Both the position numbers and the translations under genes were made by a program. Of a DNA stretch of 64,000 bases, positions 33,482 through 42,325 are shown one piece after another. How positions within the stretch are numbered: position 1 is the first letter of the stretch; the number at the start of each line of letters is the position of its first letter. Origin of the DNA: Mycobacterium bohemicum DSM 44277 (GTDB lineage Bacteria > Actinomycetota > Actinomycetes > Mycobacteriales > Mycobacteriaceae); the NCBI RefSeq assembly GCF_001053185.1, contig NZ_CSTD01000001.1, forward strand, positions 494,761 through 558,760, read 5' to 3'. The notes under the pieces are model-generated. The model saw only the letters and a program-made list of their open reading frames with translations. It searched no databases and was not told the DNA's origin.

Positions 33482-33967
33482 TCAGGCGCCGAGGGCGTCG
33501 TTGGCGCCGGCCGACACGATGTGGGCGACCACCTTGCCGCCGCGGACGACCTCGATGGTCTGACCCTCGGCGACCGTGTCGAAATAGCGTCCCGCGCGCT
33601 TGCGCAGCTCGTCGAGCTCGATCCGCCGCCCGGCGTGCGCCGGGACCCTCGCTCTTGCGTCGCCGGCCGACACGATGCGCGCCAGCAGCCTGCCGTCGCG
33701 AACGACGTAGATGGTTTCGCCGGCGGCCACCCGGTCGAAGCAGCGGCCCGCGCGGGTCCGGAGCTCGTCGAGCCCGACCCAGCCGCCCGCGTCCGCGGCC
33801 TTGGCGGTCCTCGCCGGGATCGGCGCAACCCTCCAGTCACCGACGGGCAGAATCCGCGCCGCCAACCTGCCCCGGCGGACGACGTCGATTTCCTCCCCGG
33901 CGGCGACCCGTTCGAGGTACGCGCAGGCGTGGCTCCGGAGTTGGCCGAGGCCAATCACTTCCGGCAT
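33482..33967 (-). CDS. Protein of three tandem Phd/YefM-like antitoxin repeats
   Basis: A 161-residue protein built from three copies of one 38-residue unit (residues 7-44, 66-103 and 118-154). Each copy reads approximately LDELRxRAGRYFDxVAxGxxIxVVRxGxxxARIVSAG. This is the pattern of the DNA-binding N-terminal domain of Phd/YefM antitoxins (LRxxxxxYLERVAxGExIxVxRRGxxVARI). The toxin-neutralising tails are absent and no toxin gene is adjacent, so it is probably a standalone regulator or orphan. A palindrome shared with the mce/TetR region lies 59 bp upstream of the start. I know of no described triple arrangement, but could not search. Confidence 0.75.
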   Translation of the reverse strand: MPEVIGLGQLRSHACAYLERVAAGEEIDVVRRGRLAARILPVGDWRVAPIPARTAKAADAGGWVGLDELRTRAGRCFDRVAAGETIYVVRDGRLLARIVSAGDARARVPAHAGRRIELDELRKRAGRYFDTVAEGQTIEVVRGGKVVAHIVSAGANDALGA

Positions 33968-34025
33968 TTTGCTCCGATCTCGCGGTGCGCGGGGGCAGCG
34001 CGGCGCACTCTGGGCTCGATTATAT

Positions 34026-34041
34026 GACCGTACGGGCGGTC
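34026..34041. promoter_or_regulatory. TetR-type operator upstream of the triple-antitoxin gene
   Basis: GACCGTACGGGCGGTC: arms GACCG and CGGTC around TACGGG, sharing the core ACCGTACGG with the sites at 44222 and 45102. It lies 59 bp upstream of the gene starting at 33967 and follows the 3' end of mceF, so it is best assigned to that gene. Confidence 0.55.
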
Positions 34042-34133
34042 AGTGTCAATCTCTTGGCCTCTGCCGTGTCGGCGCGTCGGCCGACGCGTTCGGGCCGAAT
34101 CACGAAAAACGTTATACCGCAATCGAATTAGCG

Positions 34134-35684
34134 TCAGCCCGCCGGGGCGAGCATGTCCTTCCAGCCGTCGTCCCCGGTCTTGCTCGAGTTTTCGACCGAG
34201 TACTTGACGCCGTCGGGTCCGACCAGTTCACCGCTTTGCGGGCTGTAAACGGCCGCGGGGGGCCCGGCGGGGGAATAGACGCAGGGGTTCGGCTGCTGCC
34301 CGTTGCACTGGACGGTGCCCGATCCCGGCCGCTGCAGCACGTCGCTGACGGGAGGCGGTGTCCCCGCCACCCGGTCGGAGGGCGCGGGGTTCATGCCGTT
34401 GTCGACCGACGGCGCGGGGATCACCTGGCCCGGCTTGATCGGTTGGTCGCAGCGCGCCGCCGGCGCCGGACAGGTCAGGATCTGGTTCGGGTCGCCGTAC
34501 CACGGGTTGGTGCCAAGCGGGACATAGGGCTTGGAGTCCCGGCACTCCCGGGGCGTCGCGGCGCGCTTGCCGGGCACGTCGACACACGGGAGATTGCGCG
34601 CCCCGCGCACGTCGTTCGCCGGCGTGTCTTGCGGGATCTTGCAATAGGTTCCGGACGGCATCGGAGCCAGGCTGGTACCCGCCGGCGACCGCCACTGTGG
34701 CGCGGGCAGAAAGCCGGTCAGGCACGGCGGGGGCTGGGTGATCGTCAGATGGGTCCCCAGCGACGCGTAACCGGGGAAGGGCGTCGTCACCGTCTGGCCT
34801 TCCGAAGCGCCCTGCGGATAGGCGACCAGCAGTTGCTCGACGCCCTTGTGGTAGCGCTTGAGCATGTCCAGCACGATCTCCAGGTTGGCCAGCGTCTGTG
34901 GAAGCGACTCGCGGACATCGCCGAACACGGCGTTGACCTGATCGGCGGTCGGCGCCGCCTGCGTCAGGATGCTGCGCACGTGCTGGTCGTTTTCCGCGCT
35001 CTGCGCGGCCAACGTGTCCAGATTGCGCGACCAGCGCGCGATCGAATCGCTCGACTCCACCTGACTGTCGATGAGCGGTCCGGAGTTGGCGATGATGTCG
35101 TTGACGTCGCCGATATTGGTCTTGAAGTCACCGGCGATCGCCTGTGTGGCGTCGACCAGGCGTTGCAGCGCGGGACCCAATCCGCCGACGGCTTGGGCTG
35201 TTTCGTCGAGCAGCGAGGCGATCTTGTCCTTGGGCAGCGCGGCCAGCGCGCGGTTCGCGGCGTCCAGCGCCGGCCCGATATCGGTGGGCACGGTGCCCTT
35301 GGTGATGGTTTGGCCCTCCGAGTAATACTTCCCCGGGTTGCCCGTCGACACCAGGTCGAGATACTGCTCACCGACCGCCGACACCGAGTGCACGTTCGCC
35401 GACGCGTCGATCGGGATCCTGTAGCGGTCGGAGATGCTCATGGTCACCCGGGCGCCCCGCTCGGTCGGCTCGACGTCGGTGACCTTGCCGATCGTCTGAC
35501 CGCGGTAGGTGACGTTGGCCGTCTCGTAAAGGCCGCCCGACGCGGGCAGATTCGCGTGCAGCTTGTACTGACCGATCCCCGCCGCGGCCGGAAGCCGCAG
35601 GTAGTACCCACCCAGCACCACCGCGGTGATCCCGCTCAGAATGGTGAACAGGATCAGCTGGCGCTTGATGAAGGGGGTCAGCAT
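34134..35684 (-). CDS. mceF: Mce family protein MceF
   Basis: A 516-residue mammalian-cell-entry protein, last of the operon. It has one N-terminal membrane anchor (LILFTILSGITAVVLGGYYL), then the MCE/MlaD domain (residues about 37-115; YETANVTYRGQTIGKVTDVEP), a helical middle, and a long cysteine- and proline-rich tail. Mce proteins assemble as a hexameric tunnel that carries lipids across the periplasm (family knowledge). The ATG at 35684 overlaps the mceE stop by 7 bp. Confidence 0.92.
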   Translation of the reverse strand: MLTPFIKRQLILFTILSGITAVVLGGYYLRLPAAAGIGQYKLHANLPASGGLYETANVTYRGQTIGKVTDVEPTERGARVTMSISDRYRIPIDASANVHSVSAVGEQYLDLVSTGNPGKYYSEGQTITKGTVPTDIGPALDAANRALAALPKDKIASLLDETAQAVGGLGPALQRLVDATQAIAGDFKTNIGDVNDIIANSGPLIDSQVESSDSIARWSRNLDTLAAQSAENDQHVRSILTQAAPTADQVNAVFGDVRESLPQTLANLEIVLDMLKRYHKGVEQLLVAYPQGASEGQTVTTPFPGYASLGTHLTITQPPPCLTGFLPAPQWRSPAGTSLAPMPSGTYCKIPQDTPANDVRGARNLPCVDVPGKRAATPRECRDSKPYVPLGTNPWYGDPNQILTCPAPAARCDQPIKPGQVIPAPSVDNGMNPAPSDRVAGTPPPVSDVLQRPGSGTVQCNGQQPNPCVYSPAGPPAAVYSPQSGELVGPDGVKYSVENSSKTGDDGWKDMLAPAG

Positions 35685-36907
35685 TGCCGGTCCGCCCTTT
35701 CCACCAGTGGCCCGCCCGGTGCGTCGTTCGGGTTCGGCGTGTACCGGACGTCGGGGATCATCGTCTCGGGGTCGCGGCCCCACGATTGCTCGAGCGCGCG
35801 CAGCGCCCCTGAGAATCCCGTCCCGGTGAGCACCGCGTTGTCCACGGCGCTCATGGTGAGGTCGAGCGTGAGCGACAGGTTGAAGTAGTCGCCGCGGAAC
35901 GCCTTCGGCACGGCGTCGATGTCGAACGGCCGGACGAGCATCAGCTTGAGCGCCTTGATGAGATACGGCGCGGCACGGCCGAATTCCCGCAGCGGGCATT
36001 GCAGCGCCAGAAGGTTTTGGTGCAGGTCGTTCCGCGACGCGGACAGGTATTGGTCGGCAACTCCGCTGAGCCGCCCCGTTGCGTCGACCGCGTTGATCAA
36101 CAGGTTCTGTTTGTCGGCGAAATGCTTGAGCAGGGGCGGGAATTCGGTGAGGACACGATCGATGACGTCCGAGCGCGGACCCACGATTGCCAGCAGCCGG
36201 TTGGTGGAATCGATGGCCCTGGTGATGTCGTCGCTTTGCTCGTTGAGCCGGGCGGTGAACGTGTCCAGCTTGCCGAGGAAGGCGCGGATCTGGTCGCCGC
36301 GCCCGTGCACGATGTTGTAGACCTCGTTCTGCAGCACCTCGAGGTTCGGGATGCCGCCCCCGCGGATGACCATGGCGAGCGCGGCCAGCGTCTGCTCGGT
36401 CGTGGGGTAGGTGGAGGCATTGCTCAGCGGGATGGTGTCGCCGTCCTTCAGCAGTTCCCGGGACGGGTTGGGCGGCGCGGCCAATTCGATGTGCTGAGAA
36501 CCCAGGAGGCTGGTCTGCCCGATCTTGGCGGTGGCGTTCTTCGGGAGCTTGACACCCTTGTCCACGCGCAGCGTCAGCGTGGCGACCCAGTTCTTCAGGT
36601 TGATCGCGCGGACCGTGCCGACAAACACGTCGGCCACCCGCACCCGGCTGTTGTCATTGAGCGCCAGCGTGTCCGGCATCTGCACGTAGATGATGTAGGA
36701 ACCGGGCCCGCTGCCCGGGCCGCCCGGCATCGGCACGTTGGCGATCCCGTGCCAGCTTGCGCACGAGGACAGGGTCGCGGCGGCCACCAGCAGGGCCGAC
36801 GCCTGCCAGATTCGGCGTCGGGTGCGAGTTGCCCACGCGCGCAACCGAATCGTGCTCGTCGCGCGTATCGCGCTCGTCGCACGAATCGTGCTCGTCGCGC
36901 GCCTCAT
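35678..36907 (-). CDS. mceE: Mce family lipoprotein MceE
   Basis: A 409-residue member of the operon that carries the lipobox usual for MceE: LLVAAATLSSC with Cys49. The MCE domain follows (YVQMPDTLALNDNSRVRVADV). The signal peptide is unusually long because the N terminus has three copies of a six-residue unit (ATSTIR, ATSAIR, ATSTIR) encoded by an 18-bp tandem repeat. The ATG at 36907 overlaps the mceD stop (ATGA). Confidence 0.92.
   Translation of the reverse strand: MRRATSTIRATSAIRATSTIRLRAWATRTRRRIWQASALLVAAATLSSCASWHGIANVPMPGGPGSGPGSYIIYVQMPDTLALNDNSRVRVADVFVGTVRAINLKNWVATLTLRVDKGVKLPKNATAKIGQTSLLGSQHIELAAPPNPSRELLKDGDTIPLSNASTYPTTEQTLAALAMVIRGGGIPNLEVLQNEVYNIVHGRGDQIRAFLGKLDTFTARLNEQSDDITRAIDSTNRLLAIVGPRSDVIDRVLTEFPPLLKHFADKQNLLINAVDATGRLSGVADQYLSASRNDLHQNLLALQCPLREFGRAAPYLIKALKLMLVRPFDIDAVPKAFRGDYFNLSLTLDLTMSAVDNAVLTGTGFSGALRALEQSWGRDPETMIPDVRYTPNPNDAPGGPLVERADRQC
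36846..36899. repeat. Three tandem copies of an 18-bp unit in the mceE start region
   Basis: Units at 36846-36863, 36864-36881 and 36882-36899; the first and third are identical and the middle one differs at three positions. They encode the ATS(T/A)IR repeats before the MceE signal peptide and keep the frame whatever the copy number. Confidence 0.9.
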
Positions 36908-38481
36908 GATCCCGGCCCCGTCGACGCGGCCGCCTGCGCCGGCGGCGGCCCGGCCGGCGTCGGGGCGACCGGGCCCGGGACGACGCCCGGCCCGGGCGGG
37001 GGAGGCGGGATCGGCACCTGCGGAGCCTGCACGCCGATCGGCGGCACCACCGGAGACTCGTCGTACGCGTTCGGCGGCCCCGGCGGTGTCTGCAAGCCCG
37101 ACGGCGGGGGCGCGGCGTCCGCACCGCCCATCAATTCGGCCAGCGAATCCGGGGTCATCAGCCCGGCCGTGATCGGCCCCACCTGGGTGCCCTGCATGCC
37201 CGGCGCGGCGACCCAGCCGGGCTGGGTGTTGCGGTGCGACAGCGGGCCGTCGGGCACCCAGATCCCGGGCACGGTGGTGTCCTTGTAGCCGTTCGGCGGC
37301 TGCAGCCGGGGCTCGGAGTACGCGACCTCCTTGGGCAGCGTCTCGGCGGTGCTGAACAGGTTCAACCCGAAGGGCAGGTAGTTGAACTTGATCGCGTCGA
37401 GAACCGGCGCCAGGTATTGCGCACACAGCTCGGCCGACTCCTGGTAGCCCAGTCGGCTACCTGCCTGAATCATGCTGCACATGAACTGCATTGGGTTCGC
37501 GAAGTTCGGGATCGCCGGGATGGACATGACCGCGCCGTGCGACGGGTGGTAGATCTGGCTGAGGTTCGTCTCCAGCGTCGGCAGGACGTGCAGGGCGGTC
37601 TCCAGGCCGTTCAGGGGCTCGGGTTGGACCAGGGTCGTCGTCAAGGTGGCGAGGTTGTCGATGTCGTGGGTGAGCACTCCGCGGTTCTTGTCCAGGAACG
37701 GTCGCAGGGTGGTGAGCAGGCTGTCGAACCGCTGGATCGCGGTGGCGAGGTCGGTGTCGGACCCGGTCAACTTGTCGGTGAACTGGGCCAGGTTCTTGTT
37801 CAACGCGACGAACTGCTGGTCGTCTTTGTGCAGGGCGTTGACGAACTGCGCGAGGCTGTGCACCACCGCGAAGAAGTCCCCCCGCCCCTCGTTCAACGCG
37901 GTCAACGCCCGCGACAGGCTGTCCAGCGTGGTGTTGATCTGCTTGCCTTTGCCGGCCAGTCCGTCGGCGAAGGCCTCGATGACATCACCGAAGGGGCCCT
38001 TGGGCTGCTCGGGTGTCGGGCCGAGTTTGGAGATGACGTTGGCGACGCTCTGGCTCAGTTGGTCCCACTCCGTCGGCACCTGCGTGCGCTCGAGGGGGAT
38101 CACCGCGTTGTCACCCATCACCGGGCCGCCTCTGTACGGTGGCTCCAACTGAATGGTGCGCGAGGCGACCAGGGTCGGGTTCAGGATCACGGCGGACGCG
38201 TTGGCCGGCACCTTGTACTTGTTCTTGTAGCTGAACGTGACTTTCATCTTGTCGCCCGCCGGCTCGATCTTGTCGACCGAGCCCACGCGAACGCCCATGA
38301 TCTGGACCTTGTCGCCGGGATAGAGCGCGTTCGCCTCCGGGAAGTACGCGACCACGGTGTTGGTGGTCAGCTTGTCGTACAGCCGCAACCCGAGGTACCC
38401 GGCCAGCACGGCCAGCGCGAGGATGAGCGCCCCAACAACCTTGCGGGACCGCAGATTTCGGCTAGTGAACATCGCGCTCAA
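36904..38481 (-). CDS. mceD: Mce family protein MceD
   Basis: A 525-residue MCE protein. It has an N-terminal anchor (ALILALAVLAGYLGLRLY), an MCE domain (TNTVVAYFPEANALYPGDKV, QIMGVRVGSVDKIEP), a coiled/helical region, and a proline-rich tail after about residue 450. It starts at TTG 38481 or at the ATG 38472. The TTG would overlap an in-frame TGA used by an alternative end of mceC, as at the other junctions of this operon. Its stop overlaps the mceE start. Confidence 0.9.
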   Translation of the reverse strand: MSAMFTSRNLRSRKVVGALILALAVLAGYLGLRLYDKLTTNTVVAYFPEANALYPGDKVQIMGVRVGSVDKIEPAGDKMKVTFSYKNKYKVPANASAVILNPTLVASRTIQLEPPYRGGPVMGDNAVIPLERTQVPTEWDQLSQSVANVISKLGPTPEQPKGPFGDVIEAFADGLAGKGKQINTTLDSLSRALTALNEGRGDFFAVVHSLAQFVNALHKDDQQFVALNKNLAQFTDKLTGSDTDLATAIQRFDSLLTTLRPFLDKNRGVLTHDIDNLATLTTTLVQPEPLNGLETALHVLPTLETNLSQIYHPSHGAVMSIPAIPNFANPMQFMCSMIQAGSRLGYQESAELCAQYLAPVLDAIKFNYLPFGLNLFSTAETLPKEVAYSEPRLQPPNGYKDTTVPGIWVPDGPLSHRNTQPGWVAAPGMQGTQVGPITAGLMTPDSLAELMGGADAAPPPSGLQTPPGPPNAYDESPVVPPIGVQAPQVPIPPPPPGPGVVPGPVAPTPAGPPPAQAAASTGPGS

Positions 38482-38487
38482 TTCTGG

Positions 38488-39969
38488 TTACCCCCTCCCG
38501 CTGCGCCGCTGCCGCCGGTTCCGCCGGGGTTGATGAACGGTGCCGGCAAGAGGGCCCGCGGGTTGCAGGTTCTCGGTGCGCGCCCCCGGCGGCGCGTTGG
38601 CCGGCAGCGGCACGGGTGTGCCCGGGACGTCCGGGGGCGGCTGGCCCGGCCGCCCGGCGATTCCGATCCCCGGGGTCGGCGGCAGGCCGTCGGGGTTCGG
38701 CGGCGACGCCTGCACGTCGATCGGCGCGGGGAAGCTGCCGCCGAACGGTCCGACGTCTACGCCCGCACACGGCAACGGGTTTCCCGGTCGGGGCATGGCG
38801 TCACGCGGTGGCGTGTACGAACACGCCGCGCCCGGTGGGACCGCCGGCCCCGGATGGTCCGGGGTGCCCTCCAGCACCGGGGGAGCCGGCGGCGGGGCGC
38901 CGTTGGGGAACCGGGTGCCGTTGGGGTCGGGCCAGCGGAACTCGGGCAGGCCCGCGCTGCGCCAGAAGTCCTCCGGGTCGATGCCGCGCTTCTTGAAGGC
39001 CGCGTCGACGAACGGTTGCAGCATCCAATACGGCAGCAGGTTGGACAGGACGATCTTGAAGTACGGCCCCGACGCGACCGATTCCCCCAGCGATGCGGCG
39101 AATTGGCTGACGTACGTCAGCGTTTGGGCGAGGTCGTCTTTGCGGGCCACCAGCACGTCGCTGATGGCGCGCAACTGCTCCAGCACCGGATTCAGGTTGG
39201 GGTTGTCGTTGATGAGCCCCTGTACCTGTTCGGAGAAGGCGGAAACGTTCTGCAGCAGGGCGTCAATGGCCCTGCCGCGTTCGTTGAACGCGGCCAGCAG
39301 CGTCTTGGCGTTGACCAGCAGCCGGTTGACCTGCTCGCTGCGGTCGCCGAGCACGCCGGCCACCTGATGGGCCTGTGCGAGCAGGTGTTTGATCTGATCG
39401 TCGCGCTTGCCGATGGTGTCGGAGAACTTGGCCAAGCCGTCGAGGGTGGCACTGAGGTGCGGGTAGGTCTGGTCGATGGTCTGCGTCAACACGTTCAGGG
39501 ACTGCTTGACGGTGTCGATGTCCCAGCCCGAGGCGGCCTTGGTGATGTCGTAGTTCGCGTCGTAGAGCTGATAGGGGGTGGTGCTCTGCCCCAGCGGCAA
39601 CACGCCCCCGGCCGGCAACCTCGTGCTTCCCCGCGGCTCGATCTCGAGCACTTTCTTGCCCAGGATCGTGTCGGTCTTGATCGCGATCCGGCTGTCGGTC
39701 CCGATGGTGTTGGAGCCCAGGGTGAACTTGATCAGGACGTGGTCACCCTCGATGTCGAAGCCCTGCACCGTGCCGACATTCACACCGGAGATGCGCACCT
39801 TGTCGCCCTTGTTGAGTTGACCGGTCTCGGTGAACTGCCCGTAGTAGCTGGGACTGGCGAACATCATCGGGACGCTGGTGAAGCTCTGGCCAACGGCGAC
39901 GACGATCCCGAGCACGGTGACACCCATCAGCCCGACGCGGCGGCGGTTGAATTCCGTCAGTGTCCTCAT
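38488..39969 (-). CDS. mceC: Mce family protein MceC
   Basis: A 493-residue MCE protein: an N-terminal anchor (GLMGVTVLGIVVAVGQSF), an MCE domain (FTETGQLNKGDKVRISGVNVG), a helical middle and a proline-rich tail. It starts at ATG 39969 (MRTLTEFNRRRVG), overlapping the mceB stop. The last 20 residues (VHQPRRNRRQRRSGRG) look out of frame: the neighbouring frame reads LLPAPFINPGGTGGSGAAGG and ends in a TGA that would overlap the mceD TTG. A one-base slip near 38550 is suspected. Confidence 0.88.
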   Translation of the reverse strand: MRTLTEFNRRRVGLMGVTVLGIVVAVGQSFTSVPMMFASPSYYGQFTETGQLNKGDKVRISGVNVGTVQGFDIEGDHVLIKFTLGSNTIGTDSRIAIKTDTILGKKVLEIEPRGSTRLPAGGVLPLGQSTTPYQLYDANYDITKAASGWDIDTVKQSLNVLTQTIDQTYPHLSATLDGLAKFSDTIGKRDDQIKHLLAQAHQVAGVLGDRSEQVNRLLVNAKTLLAAFNERGRAIDALLQNVSAFSEQVQGLINDNPNLNPVLEQLRAISDVLVARKDDLAQTLTYVSQFAASLGESVASGPYFKIVLSNLLPYWMLQPFVDAAFKKRGIDPEDFWRSAGLPEFRWPDPNGTRFPNGAPPPAPPVLEGTPDHPGPAVPPGAACSYTPPRDAMPRPGNPLPCAGVDVGPFGGSFPAPIDVQASPPNPDGLPPTPGIGIAGRPGQPPPDVPGTPVPLPANAPPGARTENLQPAGPLAGTVHQPRRNRRQRRSGRG

Positions 39970-41006
39970 TGCGGCGTGCACCTGCCCGTGGGCTGCTGCC
40001 AGATCCGCACCGTGCGCACCGCGCCGCCGGCCTGCAGACCGTTCCACCTGATCGACAGGTCGCAGAGGTAGAAATTCACCCAGTCCCCGTAGAGGCCGAT
40101 GCTGCGACCGATCAGGTTGAGCGCCGTCGGGGTCTTGTGGATCAGGTCGCCGAGCTGATCGCGCTGGTCGACCAGCGGCTGCTGGAACGCCTGCAGGTAG
40201 TTGATCTCCTTGTGCAGCAAGGCCCGATTCTCGGAGAGCAGGTCGGCGACCGTTCCGGCGGCGTTGCTGATGTGCGCGACGCCGGCGGCCAGCGGGTCGG
40301 CGTGGTTCTGCAGCCCGGTGATCAGTTTTTCGAAGTTGTCTATCGTCTGGTCGAACTCCTTGCGATGCCGGACCGTGGTGTCCAGCACGACGTTGAGGTT
40401 CTTGACCACCTCGCCGATCGCCTGGTCGCGCTCGGCGATGTGCGAGGTCAGCTGCGCCGTCTGGTCGAGGATGTCGTTGATGGTGCCGCCCTGACCCTGA
40501 AACACGTTGATGATGGCCGACGCAATGGTGTTGACCTTCTCCGGATCCAGCGCGCGGAACAGCGGCTTGAAGCCGCCGATCAGGGCGTCGAGATCGAGCG
40601 CCGGCGAGGTTCGGGAGAGCGGGATGAATCCGCCCGGCGGCAGGACCCGGTCGGCGCCCTCACCCTCGCCGCGCTTGAGCTCCAGGTAGCGGTCGGCGAA
40701 CAGGTTCAGGTAGCGGATCTGGGCTGTCGTCGACTGGTAGAGCGGTATCGAGCGGTCGACGACGAAGTCCACCTGCACCTTCCGGCCGCCGTCGACCAGC
40801 CGCACCTTCTTGACCTTGCCGACCTCGACGCCCGAAGCCCGCACGAACTGACCGTCTTTCAGGCCGCTGCCATTGCTGAACTCCGCGCTGTAGCCGTTGG
40901 TGCTGTTGAAGCGCATCTGAGCGAACACCACCACGATCGAAACGGTGATCAGTGCCAGCACCAGCGAGACGATGCCGAGTTTGATAGCGGAGCTGGTGAT
41001 CTTCAT
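39966..41006 (-). CDS. mceB: Mce family protein MceB
   Basis: A 346-residue MCE protein with an N-terminal anchor (SLVLALITVSIVVVFAQMRF), an MCE domain (GYSAEFSNGSGLKDGQFVRA, SGVEVGKVKKVRLVDGG) and a helical C-terminal region. It is the shortest Mce of the set, as usual for MceB. It starts at ATG 41006 (MKITSSAIKLG), overlapping the mceA stop by 4 bp. Confidence 0.93.
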   Translation of the reverse strand: MKITSSAIKLGIVSLVLALITVSIVVVFAQMRFNSTNGYSAEFSNGSGLKDGQFVRASGVEVGKVKKVRLVDGGRKVQVDFVVDRSIPLYQSTTAQIRYLNLFADRYLELKRGEGEGADRVLPPGGFIPLSRTSPALDLDALIGGFKPLFRALDPEKVNTIASAIINVFQGQGGTINDILDQTAQLTSHIAERDQAIGEVVKNLNVVLDTTVRHRKEFDQTIDNFEKLITGLQNHADPLAAGVAHISNAAGTVADLLSENRALLHKEINYLQAFQQPLVDQRDQLGDLIHKTPTALNLIGRSIGLYGDWVNFYLCDLSIRWNGLQAGGAVRTVRIWQQPTGRCTPQ

Positions 41007-42319
41007 GGGTTGATCGTGTTGTCCCCGACTTGGCGGCCCCACACGTATTCGATCGCATACGGCGAGCCGGTATCCAGGTGGTTGTACGGCGCGAGACTGG
41101 CGCCGGTGTCCAGCACCAATTCCGGTGCGGGCCAGAGGTCGTGGGTGATCTGTTGCCAGCAGCCCGGCGCGCCTCCCGGCCCGCCGCGGGCGTTCACCCG
41201 GGGCAGGTTGTCGGGGTACACATAGGGATTCGGCGCCCCGCCGACCAGCCCGGCCAGCCCGAGGAGCCCCTGCGTGGCCACCGTGCCGGCCAGCCCGGGG
41301 AGGGTCAGTATGCCGCCCAGGGCCGACGTCAGCTCCGTCATGGTCCGCAGCGCGTAGCCGTTGCCGCCGCCCGTCGTCGCGTAGGCCGCGGGCTCTTCGT
41401 CGTAGTAATTGCGGATGGTGCAGAAGATCTCGGGGCTGTAGGTGTCGAACAGCTCGGCGGTGGGCCGCAGATCGGCGAGGCCCCGCTGCAGGTACGGCCC
41501 GCCGCGCGCGAAGATGTCCTCCCCGGTGTTGCCCAGCCCCGTCGCGGCCAGCAGCGCGTTGTCCAGTTCGCTTTCCTGCCGATGCAGCGTGCGCGCCGTG
41601 ACGACCGCATGGTTCAGCGCGTCCAGCAGGTGCGGCGCGGCGTTGGAGTAGGTGTCGCCGAGGGCCGCCAACCCCTGAATGTCGCGTCGGATCTGGGGCA
41701 TCTGCGGGTTGACGTCATCGAGGATGGCGTTGCCGTTGACGATCGACTGCCCGAACTTGTCGCCGAGGCCGGTCAACGCCTGGGCGGCCGCCGCCAGCGT
41801 CAGGTTGACCTTGACCGGGTCCACCTTCTCCACGATCGAGTTGAGCGTCTCGAACAAGGTGTTGAACTCCGTGGTCACCGACGTGGCATCGATCACCTGC
41901 TGCGGGCTGATCCGTTGCGGCGTGGGGTCTTTCGGTGAGGTCAACGATACGTACTTGTTGCCGAACACGGTGGTCGCCTTGATCTTGGCGTCCACGTTGG
42001 CCGGAATCAGCGCGATGTACTTCGGATTGACGTCCATGACGAACTTGGCGGCGGGCGCGCCATTGCGCTCAATCTCGGAAATGTTTGCCACTCGCCCTAT
42101 CTCGACCCCGTTGTAGGTGACTTTCGATCCCGTGTCCATCACCAGGCCGGACCGGGGCGCCACCATCGTCAGGCTCGTCTTCGGGGTCAGCTCGCCCCGA
42201 AACTGCATCCACACCAACCCCAACACGATCGCCCCCACCACCAGCCCCGCCACGGCCGTCGTCTTGTACGGCGGGATCCGCGCCGGGTTTTCCTTGATTT
42301 TCGGGGCAGGGGCTGTCAT
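41003..42319 (-). CDS. mceA: Mce family protein MceA
   Basis: A 438-residue MCE protein, first of the six. It has an N-terminal anchor (VAGLVVGAIVLGLVWMQF), an MCE domain (LTMVAPRSGLVMDTGSKVTY, NGVEIGRVANISEIERNG), a helical region, and a DUF3407-type C terminus common to mycobacterial Mce proteins. It starts 6 bp after yrbEB. Part of the lipid-import complex with the two YrbE permeases; which of the mycobacterial mce operons this is cannot be decided from memory. Confidence 0.93.
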   Translation of the reverse strand: MTAPAPKIKENPARIPPYKTTAVAGLVVGAIVLGLVWMQFRGELTPKTSLTMVAPRSGLVMDTGSKVTYNGVEIGRVANISEIERNGAPAAKFVMDVNPKYIALIPANVDAKIKATTVFGNKYVSLTSPKDPTPQRISPQQVIDATSVTTEFNTLFETLNSIVEKVDPVKVNLTLAAAAQALTGLGDKFGQSIVNGNAILDDVNPQMPQIRRDIQGLAALGDTYSNAAPHLLDALNHAVVTARTLHRQESELDNALLAATGLGNTGEDIFARGGPYLQRGLADLRPTAELFDTYSPEIFCTIRNYYDEEPAAYATTGGGNGYALRTMTELTSALGGILTLPGLAGTVATQGLLGLAGLVGGAPNPYVYPDNLPRVNARGGPGGAPGCWQQITHDLWPAPELVLDTGASLAPYNHLDTGSPYAIEYVWGRQVGDNTINP

Positions 42320-42325
42320 TGGCGG

